From NCBI RefSeq assembly GCF_014650035.1, contig NZ_BMUE01000023.1, positions 1 to 64,000 of the forward strand: a stretch of 64,000 bases of DNA, in the 5' to 3' direction. Source of the DNA: Streptomyces lucensis JCM 4490. Lineage in GTDB: Bacteria > Actinomycetota > Actinomycetes > Streptomycetales > Streptomycetaceae. The position numbers and the translations under genes were made by a program. Shown in pieces: positions 28,841 to 37,219 of this stretch (positions are counted from its first letter, which is position 1; each line of letters starts with the position of its first letter). Below the pieces are notes generated by a model. That model saw only the letters and a program-made list of their open reading frames with translations, did not search any database and was not told where the DNA came from.

Positions 28841-29481
28841 CGGGCGACCCCGTACCTGCGCTCCAGCACGTTGAACAGGGCGCTGATGGCGAGCGTGATG
28901 ATCAGGTAGCCCACGGCGATCCAGACGAAGGTCCAGACGATGTTGTAGCCCAGCTCGTTGATGGTCTTGTAGGTGCCGAGCAGTTCGGTGACGCTGAAGG
29001 CGCCGGCGATCGCGGAGTTCTTGGCGAGCGCGATGAGCGTGGAGCCGACGGGCGGGATCACGGACCGGAACGCCTGCGGCAGCACGACCAGGTGCAGTGT
29101 CTGCCCGAAGTTCATGCCGAGGCTGCGGGCCGCCTCGCCCTGTCCCCTGGGCACGGTGTTGATGCCGGAGCGCAGCGCCTCGCAGATGAACGCCGAGGTG
29201 TAGCAGCCGAGGGCGAGGACCGCGAACACCTGGAAGGGCAGCACGAGCCCGAACCGGGGCAGGCCGAGCAGCACCGCGAAGAACAGCAGGGTGAGCGGGG
29301 TGTTGCGCAGCACGGTGACCCACACCGTCCCGAACACCCGCAGGGAGCCGACCGGGGCGACCCGGAAGGACGCCATCAGGAAGCCGAGGGCGAGCGCCAG
29401 CAGGGAGGAGTAGAAGGTGAGTTGGAGGGTGCCGAGGAAGCCCTCGACGTAGGTGGAGAAGTTGTCCTTCAGTACGTACAT
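28837..29481 (-). CDS. gluC: Glutamate ABC transporter permease GluC
   Basis: 214 residues, polar-amino-acid permease of the HisMQ type. The EAA-loop GMNFGQTLHLVVLPQAFRSV and the FLGTLQLTFYSSLLALALGF first helix are clear. It pairs with GluD to form the translocation pore. It starts 11 bp after gluB and overlaps gluD by 4 bp. Confidence 0.94.
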   Translation of the reverse strand: MYVLKDNFSTYVEGFLGTLQLTFYSSLLALALGFLMASFRVAPVGSLRVFGTVWVTVLRNTPLTLLFFAVLLGLPRFGLVLPFQVFAVLALGCYTSAFICEALRSGINTVPRGQGEAARSLGMNFGQTLHLVVLPQAFRSVIPPVGSTLIALAKNSAIAGAFSVTELLGTYKTINELGYNIVWTFVWIAVGYLIITLAISALFNVLERRYGVAR

Positions 29482-29492
29482 GCCGTCCTCGC

Positions 29493-30440
29493 TCAGCTCG
29501 CCGGGTAGCGGTCGATGGCGGGCGGGTGGGGTGCGGGCACGCCGGACAGGCCGAGCGTGGCGTCGTAGGCCTTCTTCCAGTCGCCGTTGGCCTCGCGGGC
29601 CCGCAGGGCGTCGTCGAGGGCGAAGCGCAGGGCGTTGTCGCCGTGCGGGACGCCGATGCCGTACGGCTCCTTGGAGAAGGGCCTGCCGACGACCTTGAGT
29701 TCGCCGGGGGCCTTGGCCGCGTAGCCGATGAGGATGGCGTCGTCGGTGGTGACGGCGTCGACCTGGTAGGTGAGTAGGTTGTCGACGCAGATGGAGTAGG
29801 TGTCGTAGGCGACCAGGACGGCCTTCGGGTAGTCGGCCTTGATGCGCTGGTACGGCGTCGAGCCGGTTGCCGAGCAGACGCGCTTGCCGGCGAGGTCGCG
29901 GGGGCCGTGGATGTCCTTCTCGTCCTTGCGGACCAGCAGGGACTGGCCGGCCAGGTAGTAGGGGCCGGCGAAGCCGACGAGCTTCTTGCGGCCCGGGTTG
30001 ATGGTGTAGGTGCCGACGTAGTAGTCGACCTGGCCGTTCTGCAGGGCGGTCTCGCGGTTGGCGGAGGCGATGGTGCGGAAGCGGACGCTCTCGGGCGGGA
30101 AGCCCAGGGAGGCGGACAGCATCTTGGCGATCTCGATGTCGAAGCCGGAGTAGGTGCCGGTCGCGGGGTCCTTCTCGCCGAGATAGGGCTGGTCCTCCTT
30201 GGCGCCGACGACGAGGTGGCCGCGCTTCCTCGCACGGGTCCAGGTCCTCGAGTCGGGCAGGCTGAAGCCCTGGGCCACCTGGTAGTCCGGGAGCTTGTCG
30301 GCCGCGGGGCCCTTGCGGGGCGGGCTGCCCTCCTTGCCGCAGGCCGCGGCCAGCAGCGCGAGCAGTCCGGCCAGGGCGCACAGGGCGCGGGGCGCACGGG
30401 GGGCACCGACGGCGCGGGGCGCACGGGTGGTACGGGACAT
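29493..30440 (-). CDS. gluB: Glutamate-binding lipoprotein GluB
   Basis: 315 residues from the ATG at 30440 with GGGGGAG upstream. The signal peptide ends with the lipobox LAAAC, so the mature protein is lipid-anchored outside the membrane. Periplasmic-binding-protein class 3 motifs are visible: KRGHLVVGAKEDQPYLGEKD, YSGFDIEIAKML and QVDYYVGTYTINPGRKKLV. It captures glutamate and hands it to GluCD. Confidence 0.94.
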   Translation of the reverse strand: MSRTTRAPRAVGAPRAPRALCALAGLLALLAAACGKEGSPPRKGPAADKLPDYQVAQGFSLPDSRTWTRARKRGHLVVGAKEDQPYLGEKDPATGTYSGFDIEIAKMLSASLGFPPESVRFRTIASANRETALQNGQVDYYVGTYTINPGRKKLVGFAGPYYLAGQSLLVRKDEKDIHGPRDLAGKRVCSATGSTPYQRIKADYPKAVLVAYDTYSICVDNLLTYQVDAVTTDDAILIGYAAKAPGELKVVGRPFSKEPYGIGVPHGDNALRFALDDALRAREANGDWKKAYDATLGLSGVPAPHPPAIDRYPAS

Positions 30441-30456
30441 GGGCGCACTCCCCCGG

Positions 30457-31200
30457 TCAGTGCTTGAGGATCTTGGAGAGGAAGTCCTTGGCGCGGTCGC
30501 TGCCCGGGTTGGTGAAGAACCCCTCCGGGTCGCGGTCCTCGACGATGCGGCCGTCGGCCATGAAGACGACCCGGTTGGCGGAGGCCCGGGCGAAGCCCAT
30601 CTCATGGGTGACGACGACCATGGTCATCCCCTCCCGGGCGAGCCCGCGCATGACCTCGAGCACCTCGTTGATCATCTCCGGGTCGAGGGCGGAGGTGGGC
30701 TCGTCGAAGAGCATCGCCTTTGGCTCCATGGCGAGGGCGCGGGCGATGGCGACGCGCTGCTGCTGGCCGCCGGAGAGCTGCGCCGGGTACTTGCCGGCGT
30801 GCGCCAGCAGGCCCACCCGGTCCAGCAGTTCCCGGGAGCGGCGGTCGGCGTCGTCCTTGCCGCGCCCGCGGACCTTGACCTGGGCGAGGGAGACGTTCTG
30901 CAGGACCGTCTTGTGCGCGAAGAGGTTGAAGGACTGGAAGACCATGCCGACCTCGGCGCGGAGCCGGGCGAGAGCCCTGCCCTCCTGGGGCAGCGGCCGG
31001 CCGTCGAGCGTGATGGTGCCGGACTCCACGGTCTCCAGCCGGTTGATCGTCCTGCACAGCGTCGACTTGCCCGACCCGGACGGGCCGATGACCACGACCA
31101 CCTCTCCCCTGCCGACGGTGAGGTCGATGTCCCTGAGGACATGCAGCTCCCCGTAGTACTTGTTGACGCCCCGCAGTTCGATCAACGGATCGACGGCCAT
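30457..31200 (-). CDS. gluA: Glutamate ABC transporter ATPase GluA
   Basis: 247 residues, full-length ABC ATPase: Walker A GPSGSGKST, Q-loop VFQSFNLF, signature LSGGQQQRVAIARAL, Walker B AMLFDEPTSALDPE and the switch His in VVTHEMGFA. It drives glutamate import for GluBCD and is the first gene of the operon; the promoter must lie in the 135-bp gap 31201-31335. Confidence 0.95.
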   Translation of the reverse strand: MAVDPLIELRGVNKYYGELHVLRDIDLTVGRGEVVVVIGPSGSGKSTLCRTINRLETVESGTITLDGRPLPQEGRALARLRAEVGMVFQSFNLFAHKTVLQNVSLAQVKVRGRGKDDADRRSRELLDRVGLLAHAGKYPAQLSGGQQQRVAIARALAMEPKAMLFDEPTSALDPEMINEVLEVMRGLAREGMTMVVVTHEMGFARASANRVVFMADGRIVEDRDPEGFFTNPGSDRAKDFLSKILKH

Positions 31201-31335
31201 TCGCAGCCCTACCCACTCTCAGCTGTGTCGTGGTTGCCGCAAACTATCCAGACGGACGAGGGGCCGAGGGGCGACACGCACTTTCCGCGCATTAGCCGTA
31301 TTTACGCCAGCAGGATGCCGAGGCTCGTCCCGGGG

Positions 31336-31755
31336 TCAGGTCTCGGTGATCTCCGCGTACAGCTGGGAGAGCTCGGGAACACCGCTCGCCGCCCAGTCCC
31401 GCCCGGCCGGCACCACCTCGACCTCGCGGCCCGAGGGGAGCCGTACGACGGGCTCGCCGCCGGAGCGGATCCGCCAGGCCGCGCCGGGCACGGTACGGAC
31501 CACGACCGTGCCCAGGTAGAGCCCGGCGTCATTGCCCAGCCAGGGCAGCGTCTCCGCGTCGTCCCGCCAGCCCGGGACCATCTGGTCCAGGGCCTCCAGG
31601 GAAGCCGGGGTGTCGTCGAGGCGGACGCCGGCCCGGGCCGCCTGCGAGCGCAGCAGCTCGCACTCGGACAGCAGCGCGGCGACCGACTCCGGGTCGGCGG
31701 GCAGCGCCGTGCGGCCGTCCTTGCCGTGCCGGTGGCCCAGGAACGGAATGTTCAT
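31336..31755 (-). CDS. DUF6278-type conserved hypothetical protein
   Basis: 139 residues. It matches in character the small Streptomyces family DUF6278: an N-terminal basic segment (GHRHGKDGRT), a helical middle and a beta-rich end (GLYLGTVVVRTVPGAAWRIR). No catalytic motif, signal or membrane helix. It lies 15 bp after xthA in the same orientation and is probably co-transcribed. Confidence 0.72.
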   Translation of the reverse strand: MNIPFLGHRHGKDGRTALPADPESVAALLSECELLRSQAARAGVRLDDTPASLEALDQMVPGWRDDAETLPWLGNDAGLYLGTVVVRTVPGAAWRIRSGGEPVVRLPSGREVEVVPAGRDWAASGVPELSQLYAEITET

Positions 31756-31770
31756 GGACCCAGGGTGGCA

Positions 31771-32550
31771 TCACACGTCGAGGTCGACCACCACGGGCGC
31801 GTGGTCGGAGGCGCCCTTGCCCTTGCGCTCCTCGCGGTCGACGTAGGCGTCCTTGACGGCCCGGGCGAACGGCTCGTTGCCGTACACCAGGTCGATGCGC
31901 ATGCCGCGGTTCTTCGGGAAGCACAGCTGGCGGTAGTCCCAGTACGTGAAGGGGTGCTCGTACTTGAGGGGGCGCGGCACGACGTCGTCCAGGCCGCTCT
32001 CGCGCAGCGCGGCCAGCGCGGCGCGCTCCGCCGGGGTGACGTGGGTGGAGCCCTCGAAGGCGGCCGCGTCGAAGACGTCGTCGTCGGTCGGCGCCACGTT
32101 GTAGTCGCCGAGCACGGCGAACGGGCGGCCGCCCTGCGCGTCGCCGTGCACGGCGGCCTTCAGTGCCTCGAACCACTGGAGCTTGTAGGCGTAGTGCGGA
32201 TGGCCTACCTCTCGGCCGTTGGGCACGTACACCGACCAGACGCGGACCGGGCCGCAGGTCGCGGCGACGGCGCGCGGCTCGGTCACGCCGTCGTAGCCGG
32301 GGTCGCCGGGCAGGCCCCTGACCACGTCGTCGATGCCGACGCGGGAGAGCACCGCCACGCCGTTCCACCGGCCGGAGGCGTGCACCGCCGCCTCGTAGCC
32401 CAGCTCGCGCAGCTGCTCGAACGGGAACTGCTCCTCGGCGACCTTGGCCTCCTGGAGGCAGAGCACGTCGGTGCCGCTGCTCTCCAGCCAGGCCAGCAGC
32501 CTCGGGAGGCGGGCGGTGATCGAGTTCACGTTCCAGGTGGCGATGCGCAT
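31771..32550 (-). CDS. xthA: Exodeoxyribonuclease III
   Basis: 259 residues, AP endonuclease/3'-5' exonuclease of base-excision repair. Motifs: MRIATWNVNSITARL (Asn metal ligand), LCLQEAKV (Glu), SVYVPNGREVGHPHYAYKL, VLGDYNVAPTDDDV (Asp/Asn) and the C-terminal GASDHAPVVVDLD (Asp-His). The ATG at 32550 has GGGGGA upstream; family homology begins at this methionine. Confidence 0.95.
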   Translation of the reverse strand: MRIATWNVNSITARLPRLLAWLESSGTDVLCLQEAKVAEEQFPFEQLRELGYEAAVHASGRWNGVAVLSRVGIDDVVRGLPGDPGYDGVTEPRAVAATCGPVRVWSVYVPNGREVGHPHYAYKLQWFEALKAAVHGDAQGGRPFAVLGDYNVAPTDDDVFDAAAFEGSTHVTPAERAALAALRESGLDDVVPRPLKYEHPFTYWDYRQLCFPKNRGMRIDLVYGNEPFARAVKDAYVDREERKGKGASDHAPVVVDLDV

Positions 32551-32595
32551 GTCCCCCAACCTACCCGGCGGGTGTGACAACGCCGGCGAGCGCGC

Positions 32596-33231
32596 TCAGA
32601 CCCCCGCCGACGCCCCGGGGGCCAGCCGCAGGTGCTCCGCGCCGGCCAGCGCTCCGATCTGGCGGTCGTAGATCGGGCGGGCGAGGTCGGTGAGCAGGGC
32701 GTCGTGGACGTCGTAGGCGCGCTGCGGCTTGACCTCGCGGACGTAGTCGATCACCTCCGCGATCTTGTTCCAGGGGGCCATGACCGGCAGCATCAGCGTC
32801 TGCACCGGCCGGCCGGGGACGGTGAGGGCGTCGCCGGGGTGGAACACCCTGCCGTCGTCGATCAGGTAGCCGACGTTGGTGACGCGGGGGATGTCCGGGT
32901 GGATGACCGCGTGCAGCTCGCCATGGACCTGCACGTCGAAGCCGGCGGCGGTGAACGTGTCGCCGTGGCCGACGGTGTGCACGCGGCCCGGGAAGGCCGC
33001 GGCGATCCGGTCGGCGACGGACCTGAGCGTCCAGATCTCGGCCGCCGGGTCCGTCTCCAGGGCGGCCCGCAGCCGGCCCTCGTCGAAGTGGTCGGGATGC
33101 TCGTGGGTGACGAGGATCGCGTCCGCGCCGACCGCCGCGTCCTGCTCGCTGAACCCGCCGGGATCGATGACGAGCGTCCGCCCGTCCTTCTCCAGGCGGA
33201 CGCAGGCGTGGGACTTCTTCGTGAGCTTCAT
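32596..33231 (-). CDS. MBL-fold metal-dependent hydrolase (UlaG-like)
   Basis: 211 residues. The metal motif is LVTHEHPDHFDEG (HxHxDH), with IHPDIPRVTNVGYLIDDGRV and FHPGDAL for the distal ligands. The short protein resembles the UlaG/YtkL-type stand-alone beta-lactamase-fold hydrolases that act on lactones or phosphodiesters; the substrate is unknown. GGGGAGG lies almost against the ATG at 33231. Confidence 0.87.
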   Translation of the reverse strand: MKLTKKSHACVRLEKDGRTLVIDPGGFSEQDAAVGADAILVTHEHPDHFDEGRLRAALETDPAAEIWTLRSVADRIAAAFPGRVHTVGHGDTFTAAGFDVQVHGELHAVIHPDIPRVTNVGYLIDDGRVFHPGDALTVPGRPVQTLMLPVMAPWNKIAEVIDYVREVKPQRAYDVHDALLTDLARPIYDRQIGALAGAEHLRLAPGASAGV

Positions 33232-33268
33232 GCCTCCCCATCCTGCCGCGCGGGACGCCGCGCGGTGG

Positions 33269-34561
33269 TCACCCGGCGGGCGTGGTCTCCTCGCGGATGA
33301 CCTGCTGGGCCACCCGGAACGCGCCGCTCGCCGCCGGCACGCCGCAGTACACGGCCGCCTGGAGCAGCACCTCCTTGATCTCGTCCGGGGTGAGGCCGTT
33401 GCGCAGGGCCGCCCGGGTGTGGGCGGCCAGCTCCTCCAGGTGGCCGCCCGCGACCAGCGCGGTCAGCGTGACGCAGCTGCGGGTACGGCGGTCCAGGCCC
33501 GGCCGGTCCCAGATCTCGCCCCAAGCGTAGCGGGTGACGAACTCCTGGAAGTCCCCGGAGAACTCCCCGGCCTGCGCCAGCGCGTGGTCGACGTGCGCGT
33601 CGCCCAGCACCTCCCGGCGGGTCTTCAGCCCGGTCTCGTACCGGTCGGGCGGGCCGGCGGGCTGCGCCGGCACGGCGGCCGGGGCGATCTCCGCGACCGG
33701 CACGGCCTGCGGCGGGGCCTGGGGGGCCCGGACCGCAGGGGCCCCGCCCGGCAGGGCCGTCTGGCCCGTGTCGAAGGACTGCTGCCAGGCGGTGGAGAAG
33801 TGGTGCGCCAGCAGGTCGGTGACGGCGGCGGGCTGCTCGACCGGCACCAGGTGGGAGGCGCCCGGGACGACCGCGAGCCGGGCGTCGGGGATGCCGGCCA
33901 CCAGGGTGCGGGCCTCGGCGGGCCCGGTGACCTGGTCGTCGCTGCCGACCAGCACCAGCGTCGGCACGCCCACCCGGCCCAGCTCGGGCCGCACGTCGAA
34001 GGTGGCGAGGGCTTCACAGGCGGCGATGTAGCAGCCCGGGTCGGTGGTGCGCACCATCTGCACCGCCCACTCGGTGATGGCGGGCTGGGCGGCGGAGAAC
34101 CCGCCGGTGAACCAGCGCTCGGGCGCGGTCCGGGCGATCGGGTCGAGGCCGTTGGTGCGGACGATGACACCGCGCTGCCGGAACTCGTCGGCGGTTCCGA
34201 AGCGGGGCGAGGCCGCGACCAGCGCGAGCGAGGTGAGCCGTTCGGGGCGGCGCAGGGCCAGCTCGATGCCGATCGCGCCGCCGAGCGCGCAGCCGGCGTA
34301 CCCGAAGCGCTGCACGCCGAGCGTGTCCAGCGTGGCCAGCAGCCGGGCGGTCAGCTCGGCGACCGAGCCGGCCGGGTGGGCGGGGGCGCCCCCGTGGCCC
34401 GGCAGGTCGAACCGGAAGACCCGCCACTGCCCCAGCAGTTCGGGGACCTGGCGGTCCCACATGTGCCATGTGGTACCCAGTGAGGGACCCAGGATCAGGA
34501 CCGGGGCGTCTTCTGGCCCGTCAAAGCGGTATTGCAGGGTGTTCGGTGGTGTCTCACTCAC
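33269..34561 (-). CDS. pcaL: Fused 3-oxoadipate enol-lactonase / 4-carboxymuconolactone decarboxylase
   Basis: 430 residues from the GTG at 34561. The N-terminal alpha/beta-hydrolase (PcaD) has LGPSLGTTWHMWDRQVPEL, FDLPGHGGAP, the nucleophile-elbow region FGYAGCALGGAIGIELAL (Cys where Ser is usual) and GASHLVPVEQP for the catalytic His. A Pro/Ala linker leads to the C-terminal PcaC domain (GDFQEFVTRYAWGEIWDRPG, RSCVTLTALVAGG). Together they catalyse the last lactone steps of the protocatechuate branch to 3-oxoadipate, as in actinobacterial PcaL. The rest of the pca cluster is not in view. An IS110 element begins about 26 bp upstream of the start. Confidence 0.9.
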   Translation of the reverse strand: MSETPPNTLQYRFDGPEDAPVLILGPSLGTTWHMWDRQVPELLGQWRVFRFDLPGHGGAPAHPAGSVAELTARLLATLDTLGVQRFGYAGCALGGAIGIELALRRPERLTSLALVAASPRFGTADEFRQRGVIVRTNGLDPIARTAPERWFTGGFSAAQPAITEWAVQMVRTTDPGCYIAACEALATFDVRPELGRVGVPTLVLVGSDDQVTGPAEARTLVAGIPDARLAVVPGASHLVPVEQPAAVTDLLAHHFSTAWQQSFDTGQTALPGGAPAVRAPQAPPQAVPVAEIAPAAVPAQPAGPPDRYETGLKTRREVLGDAHVDHALAQAGEFSGDFQEFVTRYAWGEIWDRPGLDRRTRSCVTLTALVAGGHLEELAAHTRAALRNGLTPDEIKEVLLQAAVYCGVPAASGAFRVAQQVIREETTPAG

Positions 34562-34586
34562 GCCCCAGACCCTCTCACGTCTCACG
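34459..34586. repeat. Left copy of the 128-bp pcaDC 5'-end direct repeat
   Basis: These 128 bp cover the first ~34 codons of the pcaDC fusion and 25 bp upstream. They recur at 61607-61733 in the same orientation, differing by one missing G and one substitution. Here the repeat is part of an intact gene. It marks the left limit of the ~27-kb island. Confidence 0.9.
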
Positions 34587-34593
34587 ACTGCCC

Positions 34594-35694
34594 CTATGAC
34601 GTGGGTTGCGGCTGCACAGGTCTGACCAGGTGGAAGACCTCCCGGGCCGCGTAGCGCTTGAGGCTTCGGACTATCTCGCGCCGGGTCTTGCCCTCCTTGC
34701 TGCGGCGCTCGTAGTACTCCTGGGTGCGCGGGTCGACGCGCAGGCGGGTCTGCACGATCCGGTGCAGGGCCGCGTTGGCTTGCCGGTCGCCGCCGCGGTT
34801 GAGGCGACGGTACTGCCGACTGCCCGACGAACGCTCGACCGGGCTGACCCCGCACAGCGCCGCGAAAGACGCCTCACTGCCCAGGCGTTCCGGGTTGTCC
34901 CCGATGGTGATCAGCAGAGTGACGGCTGTGTCCGGACCGATGCCCACTACCTCAAGCAGCTGCGGAGCGTGGCGCTCCACCAGCCGGGTCAGGCGGCCTT
35001 CCAGCTCCCGGACTTCTTCGCTGAGCTGCCTGATGCGCCGGGCCAGGTGTCCCAGGGTGACGTGGGCAGCGTGAAGCACCGCTCCCCCGCCGATCTCGTG
35101 GTTCAGGCTGTCGTCGACGAGCCCGGCGCAGGTGCGGAAAAGTTCTGCGTTGCCCAGCCCGGCAAGTTCCTCTCTCAGCTGCGGATCGGCACGGATGAGG
35201 ACAGCCTTGAGTTGGTTGATCGCCTGGGTGCGGGCCTTGACCGCCGAGTCCTTGGCCAGCTTGTACATGCGGGCGATCTCCACTGGCCCGTCGCCCGTCT
35301 TGGCCTGGGCGCGCGCCCACCCGCTGAGCACCGCCCGAGCCGCGTTCTCGGCATCGAGCGGGTCCGACTTGCCGCGCCGCCGGCGGTCGGCCCGGTCGAA
35401 CCGATTGACATCGAAAACGTCCACACCCTGGGCCAGCAGGTAGCGGGACAGGGCCGCCCCGAAGGAACCGGTCCCTTCCACTCCGGCCCGCCGCACCGTA
35501 CCCGACGCCCTGGCCCACCCCAGCAGGTTGCGGTAGCCAGCCGCGCTGGCCGGGAACTCCTGGGTGCCGATCACTTCCCCCACCAGGGAGATCACGGCGG
35601 CCACATGGGCATCCCGGTGCGTGTCCACTCCCAGGACCACCTCCCTCGCCGGCCGACGCCGACGAGGACGCGAAGCGGTGGACGTGCCGGTCAT
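34594..35694 (-). CDS. IS110-family DEDD transposase/recombinase
   Basis: 366 residues, full length. The N-terminal RuvC-like domain has VVLGVDTHRDAHVAAVIS (first Asp), GVEGTGSFGAALSRYL (Glu) and GKSDPLDAENAARAVL (two Asp). The C-terminal Tnp20 domain has IGPDTAVTLLITIGDNPERL and FAALCGVSPVERSSGSRQYR with the conserved Ser. The frame is uninterrupted, so the enzyme is probably active. IS110 recombinases are guided by an RNA from the non-coding end of the element. Confidence 0.93.
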   Translation of the reverse strand: MTGTSTASRPRRRRPAREVVLGVDTHRDAHVAAVISLVGEVIGTQEFPASAAGYRNLLGWARASGTVRRAGVEGTGSFGAALSRYLLAQGVDVFDVNRFDRADRRRRGKSDPLDAENAARAVLSGWARAQAKTGDGPVEIARMYKLAKDSAVKARTQAINQLKAVLIRADPQLREELAGLGNAELFRTCAGLVDDSLNHEIGGGAVLHAAHVTLGHLARRIRQLSEEVRELEGRLTRLVERHAPQLLEVVGIGPDTAVTLLITIGDNPERLGSEASFAALCGVSPVERSSGSRQYRRLNRGGDRQANAALHRIVQTRLRVDPRTQEYYERRSKEGKTRREIVRSLKRYAAREVFHLVRPVQPQPTS

Positions 35695-35897
35695 GCTCGT
35701 TCCCTTTCAGGCCGACGGCTTATCGCGTAGCCGGTAGCGGGCCGTACGGACGGTCAGAATCGTGATGGCGCCTTTCCGGCAAGCCCCTATCGAGACACGT
35801 CCATCAGCCCGAGACCAACAGTGCGCTGTCCCCTGGCCGGCGGTCGACACAGTGTGATCAGGACACCTCGGTCAGAGATCTCAGGAGTCAGACCCCG
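35695..35897 (-). ncRNA. Candidate bridge-RNA region of the IS110 element
   Basis: About 200 bp upstream of the transposase start are non-coding yet share blocks with the same region of the diverged second element (62778-62979): CGTGATGGCGCCT, CGGCAAG(G)CCCCTAT, GACACG, TCGGTCA and GAGTCAGACCCC. Known IS110 elements encode a structured bridge RNA in this position. The internal CCCCTAT equals the sequence at the opposite end of the element, as a guide loop would. No structure was computed. Confidence 0.4.
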
Positions 35898-35970
35898 CCG
35901 TAGGACAGGCACCCACCTACGGTTCTCGGCCCAACCGGCCTCCAGCCACGTCAGCCCGCTCGTTCGAGCG

Positions 35971-36062
35971 ATCGACCCGCAGGCGGGCGAACACGATGCG
36001 GTGGAGCGCGGCGTTGGCCTGCCGGTCGCCACCGCGGTTGAGGCGACGGAACTGCCGGCGTC
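35971..36062 (-). pseudogene. IS110 transposase fragment
   Basis: Leftward reading gives the C-terminal transposase segment RQFRRLNRGGDRQANAALHR (compare the QYRRLNRGGDRQANAALHRI stretch of the intact copy). Only about 30 codons remain, with unrelated sequence on both sides. Confidence 0.7.
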
Positions 36063-36111
36063 CCTAGGAACGCTCGATAGCAGCCCTTCCGTCCTGGCCA
36101 GGTGCTCCGAG

Positions 36112-36235
36112 CGGAGCGGTCGTACAACACGCAGCCGAGGGAGTAGACGTCGGAGGCAGGCTGGGCGGGATGGCCCAGCCCGCGCTCCGGGGCCAGGTAG
36201 GCGGCGGAGCCGACGATCTTGCCGGTACCGTTTCC
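36112..36235 (-). pseudogene. Ser/Thr protein kinase fragment
   Basis: About 40 codons read GTGKIVGSAAYLAPERGLGH and then QPASDVYSLGCVLYD, which is the activation-loop/APE and subdomain IX region of a PknB-type kinase. No catalytic loop or N-lobe is present. It is not derived from the kinase at 53983, which has a different sequence here. Confidence 0.65.
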
Positions 36236-36464
36236 GAGGGGCCGGGGCCTCGGCGATGGCCGGCAGAGGTCCGGTGATGTCCCCGAGGCAAGCCACCCCG
36301 GGGCCGGCGATCGAAGTCGCTGTGGTCGGCCCACCCGGCCCCTCGCCCACGCCCCGCCATCCAGCCCGTCGAGGCATGGCGCGGCCGGGGCATGAGTCGC
36401 GGTACTCAGCTGTGGTGCGCTTCGCCGCGAACCACGCGCCCGGCAGCCGGTAGCGCTGGCTGCC

Positions 36465-36550
36465 CCAGTCCGACGCCTTCGGGCTGGCATCCATGCCACC
36501 AACAGGATCCGGAAAGTCTGTGTGACGCCGCCTCCAGTCGCTTACACGAA
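36465..36550 (-). pseudogene. Fragment of a DNA-methylase N-terminal HTH domain
   Basis: The leftward frame gives VSDWRRRHTDFPDPVGGMDA, closely matching the N-terminus of the methylase at 55646-57739 (VSNWRRRHVSFPMPVGGTDT). The methylase core is missing, so this is the remnant of a second such gene. Confidence 0.55.
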
Positions 36551-36694
36551 TCCGATCAACCAACCACGACTTTATGGAGGCCAGCCCTGGGTCAGTACGC
36601 ACCCCTGCGGTCACTCGTGGGCAGAATCCGCAAGTTGGTTGACAAGACCGTTCTTCTCCATGGCCGCGTGTATGCCGCTTCTACGCTGGCCTTC

Positions 36695-36835
36695 ATGCGC
36701 GAAGTCGAATACCGGAGCAGTGGCGTTCCGTTGGAGGAGTATGAACTCACCCGCGGGGACCGCCGCCGGCAGAAGCAGAGCGAGGAGATCAGCGAGTCGG
36801 TTCGGCGTCAGGTCGAGGAGGACAACGCCAAATGA
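36695..36835 (+). CDS. Possible small acidic protein, or 5' part of a gene cut by a stop codon
   Basis: 46 codons beginning MREVEYRSSGVPLEEYELTR and ending SESVRRQVEEDNAK. There is no good ribosome site. The same frame continues after the TGA at 36833-36835 as RADPARAERRQAFENVAKLM into the zinc-ribbon-like gene at 36896, so the two may be halves of one gene interrupted by a nonsense mutation. Confidence 0.3.
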   Translation: MREVEYRSSGVPLEEYELTRGDRRRQKQSEEISESVRRQVEEDNAK

Positions 36836-36895
36836 CGGGCAGATCCGGCGAGGGCGGAGCGTCGCCGCCAGGCGTTCGAGAATGTCGCGAAGCTG

Positions 36896-37219
36896 ATGCA
36901 GTCCTTCAAGAAGGCAGACCACGAAATCATGCGGTGGCGTGTCCGGTTGTACTGCGGCCACATCATCGAGACGGAGGCTCACTACACGTACACCGACCCC
37001 CTCTCCGCCGGGGCTAACGGCAGGCGATGCACTGAGTGCGGGGAAGACCGACAAACAATCGTGGCCTTCGAACCCATCGGACTGCGTTGCGAGCCACCGG
37101 AAGCAACAGAACCTCCACCTCCACCGCCCCCGAAGAAGCCGACACGAGCCGACCTCGAACGACGCGTTAAGACCCTGGAGAAGGAGAACGAACGCTTGCG
37201 CGCGAAGCTCAGTGGCTGA
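36896..37219 (+). CDS. Small protein with cysteine pairs and C-terminal coiled coil
   Basis: 107 residues, no family recognised. Cys residues in RLYCGHIIETEAHY and GRRCTECGEDRQ could bind zinc. A run of prolines (EPPPPPPPKKP) joins this to a C-terminal coiled coil (LERRVKTLEKENERLRAKL). Similar small proteins occur in actinobacterial mobile elements. The in-frame continuation upstream to 36836 suggests that the true start may have been further 5'. Confidence 0.5.
   Translation: MQSFKKADHEIMRWRVRLYCGHIIETEAHYTYTDPLSAGANGRRCTECGEDRQTIVAFEPIGLRCEPPEATEPPPPPPPKKPTRADLERRVKTLEKENERLRAKLSG

Larger units (their letters stand above)
34587..35897 (-). mobile_element. IS110-family insertion sequence (intact)
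   Basis: Limits are estimated from comparison with the second copy at 61734-62979. Similarity starts just after the pcaDC repeat and ends near 35897 after GAGTCAGACCCC. CCCCTAT occurs at 34591-34597, at the right end, and again at 35784-35790 inside the non-coding left end. There are no terminal inverted repeats or obvious target duplication, as expected for IS110 elements, which use a DEDD recombinase. Confidence 0.75.
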
